64,000 bases of DNA from Brevundimonas sp. 357 (lineage in GTDB: Bacteria; Pseudomonadota; Alphaproteobacteria; Caulobacterales; Caulobacteraceae): contig NZ_RHWX01000007.1 in the NCBI RefSeq assembly GCF_003938605.1, forward strand, positions 62,001 to 126,000. Direction: 5' to 3'. Positions 29,172 through 37,921 of this stretch are shown here, one piece after another (the stretch's first letter is position 1; the number at the start of each line of letters is the position of its first letter). The notes below the pieces were generated by a model. It had not been told where the DNA came from and did no database searches. It was given only the letters and a program-made list of their open reading frames with translations. A program made the translations under genes and the position numbers.

Positions 29172-30782
29172 TTAATTCCAGACGAACGGCGTTTGTCCCG
29201 CCTCGCCTTCCTGCGCGGGAAACAGCGCGCGGCGACTGACCTGACGATCGAAGTCCTCATGGGCGCCGACCGTGCTGCGCCGATACATCAGCGCCTCGGC
29301 CACATGGCGGCGCAGCACGCCGTCCGCGCCGTCCAGATCGGCGATGGTGCGCGCCAGACGCAGGGTGCGGGTCCAGCCGCGCGCGGTCAGCCCCCCGGCC
29401 TCGCCCGCCTTCATCAACAGGGCGCGGCCGGCTTGATCCGGCGCGGCGAACCGCTCCAACGCCTCGCCCGAGGCCCGGGCGTTGAGCGCCTGCATTCCCG
29501 CCAACCCGGCCTCGGCCATGCGGGCCTCCTGCATCTGCATGGCGGCGACGACGCGGGCGGCGGCCTCGGCCGTCCCCTCGGCCGGGGCGGGCAGGATCAT
29601 GTCGGCCGCCGTCACCGCCGGGGTCTCCACCGTCAGGTCGATGCGGTCGAACATCGGGCCGGAGATGCGGTTCTGATAGTCCTTCTGGCAGCGCGGGGCC
29701 TTGCCGCAGGCGCCGCGCCCCGGCCCGCCCAGCCCGCAGCGACAGGGGTTCATCGCCGCCACCAGCTGGAAGCGCGCCGGATAGCGTACATGGGCGTTGG
29801 CTCGCGCCACCACGATCTCGCCTGTCTCCAGCGGCTGGCGCAGGCTGTCCAGCGCCTGGGGCGAATATTCGGGCAGTTCATCAAGGAAGAGGACGCCGTT
29901 GTGCGCCAGGGAGGCCTCGCCCGGCTTGGCCTTCAGCCCGCCGCCGGTCAGGGCCGCCATCGACGCCGAATGATGCGGCGCTCTGAAAGGCCGTTCGCGC
30001 GTCAGCCCTCCGCGTTCGATCAGTCCGGCCACCGACCACACCATCGACGTCTCCAGCCGCTCCATCGGCGTCAACGGCGGCAGCAGGCCCGGCAAGCGCG
30101 CCGCCATCATCGACTTGCCCGAACCCGGCGGGCCGACGAACAGCAGATTGTGGCCCCCGGCGGCGGCGATCTCCAGCGCCCGCTTGGCGCCCTCCTGTCC
30201 CTTGACCTCGCGCAGGTCGGGCACGGCGCGCCCTTCCAGCACCGGCCCCGGTTGAGGCGGGCGCAGCACCTGAGTTCCGCGAAAATGGTTGATCAGGCCG
30301 ATCAGGGAGCGCGGCGCCAGCAGCCGCGCCTCGCCCGCCCAAGCCGCCTCGGGCCCATTGGCCTCGGGGCAGATCAGGCCCAGCCCCATGGCGTTCACCG
30401 CCATCGCGGCAGGCAGAGTTCCGCCCACCGCCGCAATCTGGCCGTCCAGGCCCAGTTCGCCCACCGCCGCCCAGCCGTCCAGGGCGTCCGGCCCGATCAC
30501 CCCCATGGAGGCCAGCAGGGCCAGGGCGATGGGCAGGTCGAAATGGCTGCCTTCCTTGGGCAGGTCGGCGGGGGCCAGATTGGCGATCACCTTCTTGGCT
30601 GGCAGCGCCAGGCCGATGCCCGCAAAGGCGCCGCGCACCCGCTCGCGGCTCTCGGCCACCGCCTTGTCCGGCAGGCCGACGATGGCGAAAGCCCCAGCGG
30701 GGGAGCCGACCTGCTGCACTTCGACATCGACCCGGCGCGCATCGACGCCGTCGAAAGCCACCGTCACCACCCGCGCGACCAT
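29172..30782 (-). CDS. YifB/ComM family AAA+ Mg-chelatase-like ATPase
   Basis: A 536-residue protein of the YifB/ComM family. An N-terminal Lon-like fold (AFAIVGLPDKAVAESRERV) precedes an AAA+ domain with Walker A GPPGSGKSMMAARL, Walker B FLDELPEY and a zinc-knuckle-like CRCGLGGPGRGACGK. ComM is a hexameric branch-migration helicase acting in natural transformation; in non-competent bacteria its role is unclear. GGGAGGGAAC precedes the ATG. A GTTC-N7-GTTC box of the alphaproteobacterial LexA type lies 24 bp upstream of the start, so SOS control is likely. Confidence 0.92.
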   Translation of the reverse strand: MVARVVTVAFDGVDARRVDVEVQQVGSPAGAFAIVGLPDKAVAESRERVRGAFAGIGLALPAKKVIANLAPADLPKEGSHFDLPIALALLASMGVIGPDALDGWAAVGELGLDGQIAAVGGTLPAAMAVNAMGLGLICPEANGPEAAWAGEARLLAPRSLIGLINHFRGTQVLRPPQPGPVLEGRAVPDLREVKGQEGAKRALEIAAAGGHNLLFVGPPGSGKSMMAARLPGLLPPLTPMERLETSMVWSVAGLIERGGLTRERPFRAPHHSASMAALTGGGLKAKPGEASLAHNGVLFLDELPEYSPQALDSLRQPLETGEIVVARANAHVRYPARFQLVAAMNPCRCGLGGPGRGACGKAPRCQKDYQNRISGPMFDRIDLTVETPAVTAADMILPAPAEGTAEAAARVVAAMQMQEARMAEAGLAGMQALNARASGEALERFAAPDQAGRALLMKAGEAGGLTARGWTRTLRLARTIADLDGADGVLRRHVAEALMYRRSTVGAHEDFDRQVSRRALFPAQEGEAGQTPFVWN

Positions 30783-30805
30783 GTCGTTCCCTCCCGCAGT
30801 CGAGA

Positions 30806-30820
30806 GAACAAATCACGAAC
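30806..30820 (-). promoter_or_regulatory. LexA/SOS-type box upstream of yifB
   Basis: Read on the minus strand this is GTTCGTGATTTGTTC, an exact match to GTTC-N7-GTTC, the known alphaproteobacterial LexA operator. It sits 24 to 38 bp upstream of the yifB ATG, where a repressor could block transcription. The match is seen; binding is inferred. Confidence 0.65.
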
Positions 30821-30848
30821 CAATCAACACTGCAAGAGCGTTGTTCGG

Positions 30849-31553
30849 TCAGTTCGACGGCAGGTCAGCCTCCGGCGCGATCGTATGGATCACCTGACCC
30901 TCGGCGTTCAGGAACTGGATGGCGCCGAAGCCTTCCTCGGTCACGGTCAGACGCAGGCGCGGCTTGTCGTTCCTGTCCGACAGGGCGACGGCGGGCGTCC
31001 CGTCGGCCGCCAGCGACAGGCGCATCCGCGTCGGCGTCTGCACGCCCGGAACCAGCGCCCCGCCCAGCCCGGGTTCGCGCACCAGCGGCGGCGCCTGGTT
31101 GAAGACGAAGCTGACCGAGCCGTCGGGCGACACCCGCCAGCCGACGGCGTCCATCGCCGGGTGATCCAGCGCCAGAACGGCCATGCCGCCCTCGACGTCG
31201 GCCGTGCCGAAACCGCCGCGCTCGCTGCCCTTGTCGTCGTAAAGGATCAGTCCGGCGACGTTGAAGGCGCGCTTATATTGAACGCCGTCGATGATCGGGG
31301 GCGGGGTCGCGCCCGACAGGGTCATGCGGATGGTCCCGTCGGCGTCGACGATGTCGATGCGGCGGGCGCTGATGCGGTCATGGTCCGGCGTCTCGATCCG
31401 GGTTTCGGGCGTGCGGGTCTCGATGATCCGCTCCAGCACCTCCAGCGACGGGCGTTTCGGGGCGACGTCTGGCGAGGCTTCCTGGGCCGCCGCCGGGCAG
31501 GCGATCGCCAGCGCCAGGGCGGCGGACGCCCCGGCCTTGTTCAGTACGCTCAT
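30849..31553 (-). CDS. Secreted hypothetical protein
   Basis: A 234-residue protein with a clear signal peptide (about residues 1-21, cleavage at PAAAQ-EA). The mature part is rich in beta-forming residues, with repeated units of the form RLDIVDADGTIRMTLSG, RAFNVAGLILYDDKGSERGG and RLRLTVTEEGFGAIQFLNAE, which resemble strands of a repetitive beta sheet. I do not recognise a named family. The ATG at 31553 has GGGAGGAG nearby; a longer frame upstream lacks this. It lies between gshB and yifB on the same strand. Confidence 0.72.
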   Translation of the reverse strand: MSVLNKAGASAALALAIACPAAAQEASPDVAPKRPSLEVLERIIETRTPETRIETPDHDRISARRIDIVDADGTIRMTLSGATPPPIIDGVQYKRAFNVAGLILYDDKGSERGGFGTADVEGGMAVLALDHPAMDAVGWRVSPDGSVSFVFNQAPPLVREPGLGGALVPGVQTPTRMRLSLAADGTPAVALSDRNDKPRLRLTVTEEGFGAIQFLNAEGQVIHTIAPEADLPSN

Positions 31554-31579
31554 AAAGTCTCCTCCCGTGCAGCGCGGCG

Positions 31580-32530
31580 TCAGGCGGCCGCGCGTTTCCT
31601 TTGCTCGATGACCTCCCACATGCGCTCGGTCGCATCGATCCCGGCGAAGTTCAGCAACTGCTGGGCGCCGGTGGGCGAGGTCACGTTGATCTCGGTCAGA
31701 TAGTCGCCGATCACGTCGATGCCGACGAAGATCAGGCCGCGTTCCTTCAGATAGGGGCCGATGGCGGCGCAGATCTCCAGATCGCGCGGCGTCAGCTCGA
31801 CCGGCGCCGCCGTGCCGCCGACGCGCAGGTTGGAGCGCACCTGGTCCTTGGCCGGAATGCGGTTGATGGCGCCGACCGGCTCGCCGTCGATCAGGATGAT
31901 GCGCTTGTCGCCCGCCGAGACGGCCGGGATGAATTTCTGGATCACCAGAGGATCGCGCGACCCGGTCGCGTGAATCTCGATCAGGGCCTCCAGGTTCGGA
32001 TCGTCCGCCTTCAGCCGCACCACGCCCGACCCGGCCGCGCCGTGCAGGGGCTTGAGCACCACGTCCCCGTGACGGCGGTGGAAGTCCACCAGGGCCTCGG
32101 GGTCGGACGACACCAGGGTCGGCGGCTGCAGGCCGGGGAAGAGGGTGGCGATCAGCTTCTCGGGCGCCGAGCGCACCTCGGCCGGGTCGTTGACCACCAG
32201 GGTCTTGGGATGCACCCGCTCCAGCAGATAGGTGGCGGTGACATAGGCCATGTCGAACGGCGGATCCTGACGCATCAGGATGACGTCCACGTCCTCGGCC
32301 AGGTCCAGCCGCTGCTCGGGGCCGAAGTCGGCGTGGTTTCCCTGCTCGCGCTTCACCGTCACCGGACGGGCGCGGCAGAACAGGCGGCCGTCCTCAAGCG
32401 CCAGGGCGCGGAAGTCATAGACCCACAGCTTGTGGCCGCGCGCCTGCCCGGTCAGGGCCATCAGGAAGGTGGTGTCCGACTCGACGTTGACCGCCTCGAG
32501 CGGGTCCATCTGGATGGCGACCTTGAGCAT
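31580..32530 (-). CDS. gshB: Glutathione synthase
   Basis: A 316-residue ATP-grasp enzyme that joins gamma-glutamylcysteine and glycine. The family start is [18 protein letters not shown]-grasp features are [17 protein letters not shown] and [17 protein letters not shown], and the C-terminus has [13 protein letters not shown]. It lies in the conserved alphaproteobacterial order rsmI-yraN-(sirB1)-gshB-yifB. The 170 bp upstream holds two palindromic repeats, so it may be transcriptionally separated from sirB1. Confidence 0.95.
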   Translation of the reverse strand: MLKVAIQMDPLEAVNVESDTTFLMALTGQARGHKLWVYDFRALALEDGRLFCRARPVTVKREQGNHADFGPEQRLDLAEDVDVILMRQDPPFDMAYVTATYLLERVHPKTLVVNDPAEVRSAPEKLIATLFPGLQPPTLVSSDPEALVDFHRRHGDVVLKPLHGAAGSGVVRLKADDPNLEALIEIHATGSRDPLVIQKFIPAVSAGDKRIILIDGEPVGAINRIPAKDQVRSNLRVGGTAAPVELTPRDLEICAAIGPYLKERGLIFVGIDVIGDYLTEINVTSPTGAQQLLNFAGIDATERMWEVIEQRKRAAA

Positions 32531-32544
32531 GGGGTGTCCTTCTT

Positions 32545-32588
32545 GGTGGCGCTATCGCTCGCGCCGCGGGCGCTCGCTGCTTGAGCTG
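32545..32588 (+). repeat. Dispersed palindromic element, copy 1
   Basis: A GC-rich imperfect palindrome with the family core ATCGC..GCTGCTTG between short arms (GCT / AGC here, shorter than in other copies). It is 15 bp upstream of the gshB start and a few bases from copy 2, which has the same orientation. Confidence 0.7.
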
Positions 32589-32593
32589 ATTTT

Positions 32594-32639
32594 AGTGGCG
32601 CTAACGTTCGCCCCGCGGGCGCGCGCTGCTTGAGCGCCC
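32594..32639 (+). repeat. Dispersed palindromic element, copy 2
   Basis: Arms GGCGCT and AGCGCC are perfect complements around the core AACG..GCTGCTTG. It is a direct repeat of copy 1, in the gap between sirB1 and gshB. The following 60 bp to the sirB1 stop holds a further degenerate GC-rich stretch and no gene. Confidence 0.75.
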
Positions 32640-32699
32640 GAGCAAGAGCGCCGCTGGGCGTTACTTGAGGCCCGACAGCGCCCGCCGCAAGGCCGCGCT

Positions 32700-33512
32700 T
32701 CAGTTCAACCGCATCCGCACGCGGTCCAGCCGGGCGTCGCAGGCGGCGATCGGCTCGCCCAGGCTGCGGGCGCGCGACAGGGCCTGCATGGCGCCGGTCA
32801 GAGCGCCCTGCTTCTCGCGGGCGGCGGCCACGTCCAACCAGGGGCGGTGATCCTCGGGGTCCAGCAGGGCGCGACGCAGGGCCGAGCGCTCGGCGCCTTC
32901 GTAGTCGCGGGCCTGAAGCGCGCGGGTGAACAGGATGTTCTGCAGACGGATCAAGGCCTGACGCTCGCTGACCGGCGCCATCAGCAGGTCCAGACGGTCG
33001 GCCACATGCGGGGTCAGGCCCGCCAGCAGGGCCCGGCGCGTCAGCTCCGACGGTAGGACCAGCCGCCCCTGGCTGAACGGGTCCAGCGCCACCGGCCCCT
33101 CAGGCGTCTCGACCCGCAGCAGGACGTGGCCGGGAAAATCGACCGGCGCCGCCGTCAGCCCGGCCCGCCGCGCCGCGTCCAGATAGAAGATGACCAGCAC
33201 CGCCGACAGGCCGCGCCGCCGCTCGGCCACGTCGATCACGTCCGTGTTGGCCGGATGGTCGTAGTTCAACAGGTCGCCGTTCAGACGCAGGTCGCCGGCC
33301 AGGGCCTCGGTCAAAGCGTCGTCGGGGCTTTCGTTGGCGGCCCGCTCCTTGAGCCGCTGGGCCGCGTGGTCGGCCAGAATGCGCACGCAGTCGGCGTCGC
33401 GGAACGGATAGTCGTGGATGGCGCAGGCGATGGCGCAATCCAGCAGGGGGAAGGCCTCGTCCGCCCCCTGCCCCGCCTGGGCCAGCACCGCCTCTGCTTC
33501 CTCGCGCGTCAA
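32700..33512 (-). CDS. SirB1-type transglutaminase-like/TPR protein
   Basis: A 270-residue cytoplasmic protein of the SirB1 N-terminal (transglutaminase-like) family. LNYDHPANTDVIDVAERRRG, a Leu/Ala-rich LSAVLVIFYLDAARRAG, DFPGHVLLRV and DPFSQGRL fit the family core, followed by a short TPR-like C-terminal region. The active-site Cys typical of transglutaminases is not obvious. The start is the TTG at 33512, which overlaps the yraN stop (TTGA); about 108 upstream in-frame codons are a shadow of yraN. The role of SirB1-like proteins is not well defined. Confidence 0.78.
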   Translation of the reverse strand: MTREEAEAVLAQAGQGADEAFPLLDCAIACAIHDYPFRDADCVRILADHAAQRLKERAANESPDDALTEALAGDLRLNGDLLNYDHPANTDVIDVAERRRGLSAVLVIFYLDAARRAGLTAAPVDFPGHVLLRVETPEGPVALDPFSQGRLVLPSELTRRALLAGLTPHVADRLDLLMAPVSERQALIRLQNILFTRALQARDYEGAERSALRRALLDPEDHRPWLDVAAAREKQGALTGAMQALSRARSLGEPIAACDARLDRVRMRLN

Positions 33513-33937
33513 CGCCGGTCCGCTCCCGTGGAGATCACGCCGCGAAGATGGCGCGGAAAGCGTCCGGGGGCCAGCGCCACCATGTCGATTCTCAGCTCCA
33601 GCCCCGACAGGGCCGGTCGCCCGCGCGCCGCCGCCTCGGCCGCGCGGATCAGGCGCTGGTGCTGGTCCGGCCCCAGGGCCAGGGTCGCGGCCTCCAGCGT
33701 CGCGCGGCGCTTGACCTCGACGGCGGCCAGGACGCGCCCGCGCCGGGCCAGGATGTCGATCTCTCCGCCCCGCCCCTTCAGGCGGAAGGCCAGCACCTGA
33801 TAGCCTTTGAGCATCAGCCACACGGCGGCGATCCACTCGGCGTCATGCCCCTGACGATGCGACCGCCCGCCCAGGCTGCGGCGCCAGCCCGCCTTGGACG
33901 TCTTCGGCGGCGGATGCGGTCGCAGGGCCTGACTCAC
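33509..33937 (-). CDS. YraN/UPF0102 family predicted endonuclease
   Basis: A 142-residue basic protein with the YraN nuclease-fold signature: GHDAEWIAAVWLMLKGYQVL, then RGGEIDILARRGRVLAAVEVK, containing the E..D..E-x-K residues of the restriction-endonuclease-like fold. The GTG start at 33937 overlaps the rsmI stop by 4 bases (GTGA); longer in-frame extension is antisense-like and rejected. Yra N-type genes commonly sit directly after rsmI, as here. The function is unproven. Confidence 0.87.
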   Translation of the reverse strand: MSQALRPHPPPKTSKAGWRRSLGGRSHRQGHDAEWIAAVWLMLKGYQVLAFRLKGRGGEIDILARRGRVLAAVEVKRRATLEAATLALGPDQHQRLIRAAEAAARGRPALSGLELRIDMVALAPGRFPRHLRGVISTGADRR

Positions 33938-34806
33938 CGCCCCTTCAACTCCAGCGCGCGCTTGTAGAGCGGCTTGCGCGGCAGGCTCAGCGCCTTGGAC
34001 ACCTCGGCGGCCGCCTCGCCGGGCGGCAGGCGGGTCAGGGCCTCGGCCAGGGCGGCGTCGGCGTCGGCGGCGCTGGCCGTCTCGGCCTCGCCGGGGCCGA
34101 CCACCACCACGATCTCGCCCTTGGGCGCGTCCAGACGCGGATCGACAGCCAGATCGGCCAGGTCGCCGCGCACGCATTCTTCATAGAGCTTGGTCAGTTC
34201 GCGGGCGACGGCGGCCGGGCGGGCGCCCAGCACCTCGGCCATGTCGGCCAGGCTGTCGCGCAGGCGCGGCCCGCTCTCGAAGAAGACGAGGGTCTGACGG
34301 CCGGGCCGCAGCTCTTCCAGCGCCGTGCGGCGCGCCGCCGACTTGGGCGGCAGGAAGCCCGCGAACAGCACCCGGTCGGCGGGCAGGCCGGCGATGCACA
34401 GGGCGGCCAGCAGGCTGGACGGACCCGGCACGGGATGAACCGGCAACCCCTCGGCCACGGCCGCCCGCGCCACCACATAGCCGGGGTCTGACACCAGCGG
34501 CGTGCCGGCGTCCGACACCAGGGCCACCACCTCGCCCGCCTTCAACCGTTCGACGGCGATCTCGGCGGCGCGGTTCGAGGCGTGGTCGTCGCAACGCTCC
34601 AGCCTGGCCTTCAGCCCGTAGGCGGTCAGCAGCTTGGCCGTCACCCGCGTGTCCTCGGCCAGCACCAGGTCGGCCGCCGCCAGCACGTCCAGCGCCCGCA
34701 GCGTCATGTCGCGCAGATTGCCGATCGGCGTCGCCACCAGATAGAGGCCCGGCGAAACGGGGCGCGCGGGCGGGGCGATCAGCGGGAACAGGGAGGCGTC
34801 GGACAT
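33934..34806 (-). CDS. rsmI: 16S rRNA (cytidine-1402-2'-O) methyltransferase
   Basis: A 290-residue SAM-dependent tetrapyrrole-methylase-fold enzyme. LYLVATPIGNLRDMTLRALD, AEDTRVTAKLL and VSDAGTPLVSDPGY are the RsmI signatures. It 2'-O-methylates C1402 of 16S rRNA. It heads the minus-strand block rsmI-yraN-sirB1 with 4-base overlaps, which implies translational coupling. It is divergent from the hydrolase at 34931. Confidence 0.95.
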   Translation of the reverse strand: MSDASLFPLIAPPARPVSPGLYLVATPIGNLRDMTLRALDVLAAADLVLAEDTRVTAKLLTAYGLKARLERCDDHASNRAAEIAVERLKAGEVVALVSDAGTPLVSDPGYVVARAAVAEGLPVHPVPGPSSLLAALCIAGLPADRVLFAGFLPPKSAARRTALEELRPGRQTLVFFESGPRLRDSLADMAEVLGARPAAVARELTKLYEECVRGDLADLAVDPRLDAPKGEIVVVVGPGEAETASAADADAALAEALTRLPPGEAAAEVSKALSLPRKPLYKRALELKGR

Positions 34807-34930
34807 GACGCCATCCTAGTCACCGTCACGGTGTCGTGAAAGCGGCGACCATCAGGGAACGCGAGCGGCCTTGACACATTTCAGCCACACGCGGCGTCAG
34901 AGCCGCTGAACTCCAAGGAAAACCGAGCCG

Positions 34931-35620
34931 ATGTCCAAATCCGCCTCCATCGTCCTCGTTCACGGTTTCTGGGGCGGCGCCGCCCATTGGGGCAAGGTCA
35001 TCACCGAACTGGCCAAGCGCGGTTACACCTCCCTGCACGCGGTCGAGATGCCGCTGACCTCGCTTGCCGACGACGCCGAGCGCGTGCGCAAGATGGTGCG
35101 TCAGCAGGAGGGGCCGGTCATCCTGGTCGGCCATTCCTACGGCGGAGCCGTGCTGTCCGAGGCCGGCGACCTGCCGAACGTGGCGGCCCTGGTCTTCGTC
35201 GCCGCCTTCGCGCCCGACGCAGGCGAAAGCCCCGGCGCCATCACCCAGCAGGATCCCCCGGTCGCCGCCCCCAACCTGGCCCCCGACAGCGACGGCTATC
35301 TGTGGGTGAAGGCCGACAAGTTCCACGAGAGCTTCTGCCAGGATCTGACGGCGGACGAGGCCCTGGTCATGGCGGTGACGCAGAAGGCGCCCCTGGCCAC
35401 CACCTTCGGCGACGCGGTCACGGCGCCCGCCTGGCGCAGCAAGCCGAGCTGGTATCAGGTCTCGAGCCAGGACCACATGATCGCCCCGACCAACCAGCAA
35501 CGGATGTCGGCGCGGCTGAACGCCCGCAAGGTCATCACCCTGGACGCCAGCCACGCCTCCCTGGCGTCGCATCCGTCCGAAATCTGCGACCTGATCGAAG
35601 AGGCGGCGGCGACCGTCTGA
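34931..35620 (+). CDS. Alpha/beta-fold hydrolase (EstC-like)
   Basis: A 229-residue cytoplasmic protein. SIVLVHGFWGGAAHWGKV supplies the HG oxyanion motif, the nucleophile is in VGHSYGGAVLSEAG, and the late acid/His are in SQDHMIAP and LDASHASLASHP. It resembles small salicylate esterase/EstC-type hydrolases found next to unrelated genes in many proteobacteria. The substrate is unknown. A TTGACA hexamer at 34871 could be its -35 element, but no good -10 follows. It is monocistronic and converges on hemW. Confidence 0.85.
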   Translation: MSKSASIVLVHGFWGGAAHWGKVITELAKRGYTSLHAVEMPLTSLADDAERVRKMVRQQEGPVILVGHSYGGAVLSEAGDLPNVAALVFVAAFAPDAGESPGAITQQDPPVAAPNLAPDSDGYLWVKADKFHESFCQDLTADEALVMAVTQKAPLATTFGDAVTAPAWRSKPSWYQVSSQDHMIAPTNQQRMSARLNARKVITLDASHASLASHPSEICDLIEEAAATV

Positions 35621-35632
35621 TCGTCTGATCGT

Positions 35633-36886
35633 CTAGACCAGCAGGCTCTTCAGCACCGCGTCCAGCAAGGGACGGCCCGTCGCCGTGGCGGCGACGCGGC
35701 CGTCCTTCAGACTCAGGAAGCCGTCCGTCAGAAGGTCGAACAGCCGGCCCTCAACCGCCGACAGGCCCAGCCGCTGCAGCAGGGCCAAGGGCACGCCCTC
35801 GACGGTGCGCAGGCCCAGCAGCACGCGCTCCTCATCGGCGTCCTGCGGCTCCAGAACCTCGCGCTCGGCCCAGGGCGAACCGGCGGCGACGCCCGCCACA
35901 TAGTCGCCGATGCGGCGCGCAGCCACGGTGGCGATCCGCCCCTCGGCCAGGGTCAGCCGCCCATGCGCCCCCGGCCCCAGGCCCAGATAGTCGCCGCCGC
36001 GCCAGACATGCAGGTTGTGGCTGGAGCGGGCGGCCACGTCGCGCGCGTGGTTGGACACCTCATAGGCCTCGAACCCCGCCGCCTCGAGCGTCGTCTGCGT
36101 GGCTTCATAGAGGGCGGCGGCCAGATCCTCGTCCGGCGGCGACCAGGCGCCGCGCGCCACGGCCCGGCCGAAGGCCGTCGTCCCCTCGATGGTCAGCTGA
36201 TAGGGCGAGACGTGCTCGAACCCCAGATCGAGCGCCGTGGTCAGCTCGGCCGTCCAGTCGGCGACGCCCTGGCCCGGCCGGGCGTAGATCAGGTCAATCG
36301 ACAGCCGCGGAAAGGCCTGCGCGGCCAGGGCGATGGCGCGACGCGCCTCGGCGGCCGAATGATCGCGGCCCAGGAACTTCAGCGCCGCGTCGTCAAACGA
36401 TTGCACCCCCATCGACAGGCGGTTGATCCCGGCCTGGGCCAGAGCGGCGTAGCGCCCGGCCTCCGCGTCGGTGGGATTGGCCTCCAGACTGATCTCAATA
36501 TCGCCAGAAGGAGGGAACAGCGCCCTAGCCCGCGCCGTCACCGCCGCCACGGCGTCGGGCGGCATCAAGGACGGCGTGCCCCCGCCGAAGAAGATCGAGG
36601 CCAGGGCGCGCGGCCCGACCAGGGCGGCCTGCGCCTCCAGGTCGTTCAGGATGGCCTGCGCCAGCTCCGCCTGCTCCTGCGTCCGCCCCCGGTCGCGCAC
36701 CACGTTGAAGTCGCAATAGGGACAGATGCGCGCGCAGTAGGGCCAGTGGACATAGAGGGCGATGGAGTCTTTTTCGTCCCTATCGCCGCCCTCGCGGAGG
36801 GCGGCTGCTTGAGGGACAGATTGATGCTCGCCTCGATCGCCGCCTTGGCGCAGGGCCGCGGCTTGTGGGGCGGTCCTCTCAGTCAA
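35633..36886 (-). CDS. hemW: HemW-type radical SAM heme chaperone with repeat-derived N-terminus
   Basis: A 417-residue radical SAM protein. [18 protein letters not shown] has the CxxxCxxC cluster motif, followed by [10 protein letters not shown] and the C-terminal HemW region ([25 protein letters not shown]). HemW inserts or protects heme for respiratory enzymes; it is often misnamed coproporphyrinogen oxidase HemN. The only usable start is TTG at 36886, overlapping the rdgB stop. The first 36 residues are two tandem 18-residue units, [18 protein letters not shown] and [18 protein letters not shown], encoded by two palindromic elements. The rest is a normal HemW. Confidence 0.9.
   Translation of the reverse strand: MTERTAPQAAALRQGGDRGEHQSVPQAAALREGGDRDEKDSIALYVHWPYCARICPYCDFNVVRDRGRTQEQAELAQAILNDLEAQAALVGPRALASIFFGGGTPSLMPPDAVAAVTARARALFPPSGDIEISLEANPTDAEAGRYAALAQAGINRLSMGVQSFDDAALKFLGRDHSAAEARRAIALAAQAFPRLSIDLIYARPGQGVADWTAELTTALDLGFEHVSPYQLTIEGTTAFGRAVARGAWSPPDEDLAAALYEATQTTLEAAGFEAYEVSNHARDVAARSSHNLHVWRGGDYLGLGPGAHGRLTLAEGRIATVAARRIGDYVAGVAAGSPWAEREVLEPQDADEERVLLGLRTVEGVPLALLQRLGLSAVEGRLFDLLTDGFLSLKDGRVAATATGRPLLDAVLKSLLV
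36776..36817 (-). repeat. Dispersed palindromic element, copy 3, in frame in hemW
   Basis: Arms GTCCCT and AGGGAC, core ATCGCC..GCTGCTTG and an inner GCCGCCCTC/GAGGGCGGC stem. On the hemW coding strand it reads [14 protein letters not shown]. The arm sequence is identical to that of copy 7 at 53205. Confidence 0.75.
36829..36874 (-). repeat. Dispersed palindromic element, degenerate copy 4, in frame in hemW
   Basis: A diverged copy with arms CGCC../..GGCG and inner GCCGC..GCGGC, placed 54 nt from copy 3 and in the same frame. It encodes [15 protein letters not shown], almost the same peptide as copy 3. Confidence 0.6.
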
Positions 36887-37481
36887 TCAGCGCCGCCTTG
36901 AGGCGGGCGAAGGCGCGCGCGCGGTGGCTGAGAGCGTCCTTCTCGACCGGGTCCATCTCGCCGAAGGTCAGGGCGGAGCCTTCCGGCCGGAAGATCGGAT
37001 CATAGCCGAAGCCCCGGTCGCCGCGCGGCGGGAAGACCAATTCGCCGTCAATCCGCCCCTCGACCACTACGCAAGGGCCGTCGGGCCAGGCCACGGCCAG
37101 GGCCGAGGTGAACCAGGCGCGGCGGTCGGTCGAGGCGATCTCCTCCAGCCGCTGCTCCACCTTCTTCATGGCCAGTGCGAAATCCTTGGTCGGCCCGGCC
37201 CAGCGCGCGGAATAGATGCCCGGCGCCCCGTCCAGGGCTGCGACCGACAGGCCGGAATCGTCGGCCAGGGCGACCTCGCCCGAGGCCTGGGCCGCGTGGC
37301 GCGCTTTCAGCATGGCGTTGCCGACGAAAGTGGTCTCCGTCTCGTCCGGTTCAGGCAGATTCAGCTCTCCGGCGGTGACGATCGTGTAATGTCCGTCAAG
37401 CAGCGCTTCGATCTCGCGCGCCTTGCCCGGATTGTGGGTGGCGGCGACGAGCCGCATCCCCTTGATCAGCTTGAGATTCAT
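36879..37481 (-). CDS. rdgB: Non-canonical purine NTP pyrophosphatase (RdgB/HAM1)
   Basis: A 200-residue housekeeping enzyme that hydrolyses dITP, XTP and similar to monophosphates, keeping them out of [22 protein letters not shown] is the family N-terminus; [25 protein letters not shown] and GFGYDPIF are the substrate and metal-binding signatures. The ATG at 37481 or an internal ATG at 37457 are both plausible. Its stop overlaps the TTG start of hemW by 8 bases, a pairing conserved in alphaproteobacteria. Confidence 0.95.
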   Translation of the reverse strand: MNLKLIKGMRLVAATHNPGKAREIEALLDGHYTIVTAGELNLPEPDETETTFVGNAMLKARHAAQASGEVALADDSGLSVAALDGAPGIYSARWAGPTKDFALAMKKVEQRLEEIASTDRRAWFTSALAVAWPDGPCVVVEGRIDGELVFPPRGDRGFGYDPIFRPEGSALTFGEMDPVEKDALSHRARAFARLKAALID

Positions 37482-37523
37482 GGCCCGACCTTAGCCCCGT
37501 CCGATCCATTGCGAAATGGTAAC

Positions 37524-37572
37524 ATCGTTAAACGATATGTAAGTTGGCTTTGGCCGGCGCACGACCTATCTT
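37524..37572 (+). promoter_or_regulatory. Promoter and operator-like dyad for the small peptide/DUF2975/XRE module
   Basis: A 13-bp dyad ATCGTT-A-AACGAT (37524-37536) overlaps TTAA-N7-GTAA (37528-37542), one base short of the CtrA consensus TTAA-N7-TTAA. Directly after lies TTGGCT (37544), a 17-bp spacer and TATCTT (37567), a plausible sigma-70 promoter. The region is visibly AT-richer than its surroundings. Confidence 0.4.
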
Positions 37573-37683
37573 CATTTTCAAGGACGGGCGGCCGCACCGT
37601 TCAAACGAGAGAAACATCTCGCAACAATGATCCAGCGGCACAACAGATACGCACAAAAAACGTGCATCGATGGAGAGACCGAT

Positions 37684-37800
37684 ATGCAAGCCATGCACAA
37701 AACCAATCTGATGGACCGTCTGGCGCACAGCCTGGGCAACGCCTTCCTGCTGGCCTCCCTGCCGGCCGCCGCGATCGCCCTGATCATCCAAAGCTTCTGA
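37684..37800 (+). CDS. Small membrane peptide, 38 residues
   Basis: A short frame with a good GGAGAG site 6 bases before the ATG. It encodes a polar start (MQAMHKTNLMDRLAHSLG) and then one hydrophobic helix (about residues 19-36) ending in IIQSF. No named family is recognised. It sits between a candidate promoter and a DUF2975-XRE gene pair in the same direction, so it is probably part of that unit. An in-frame ATG 57 bases upstream (37627) lacks a ribosome site. Confidence 0.55.
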   Translation: MQAMHKTNLMDRLAHSLGNAFLLASLPAAAIALIIQSF

Positions 37801-37835
37801 CCGCTCCTGCGAGCGAGGAGGCTTTGACGATCGCC

Positions 37836-37913
37836 ATGAACGCCATGAAGAATAGAGCCGTGCGCGGGTCGGCCGGACCCGCCGCGGCGACGGCGCCCCT
37901 GTCCCCGGCCTGA
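37836..37913 (+). CDS. Possible short peptide, 25 residues
   Basis: A frame with ATG at 37836 (or TTG at 37824 just after GAGGAG) ending 8 bp before the DUF2975 start. It encodes an Ala/Pro/Gly-rich peptide with two early Met and Lys residues. It may be a leader that couples translation to the next gene, or may not be coding at all. Weak evidence. Confidence 0.25.
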   Translation: MNAMKNRAVRGSAGPAAATAPLSPA

Positions 37914-37921
37914 GACGCCCG

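Noticed and set aside
27142-31703. Two very long plus-strand frames opposite the hybrid kinase and yifB
   Set aside because: Their translations are Arg/Gln/His-rich with no domain; they are antisense shadows of well-identified genes.
33513-33836. N-terminal extension of the SirB1-like protein
   Set aside because: Arg/Gly/Ala-rich, overlaps yraN in another frame; the TTG at 33512 overlapping the yraN stop is a better start.
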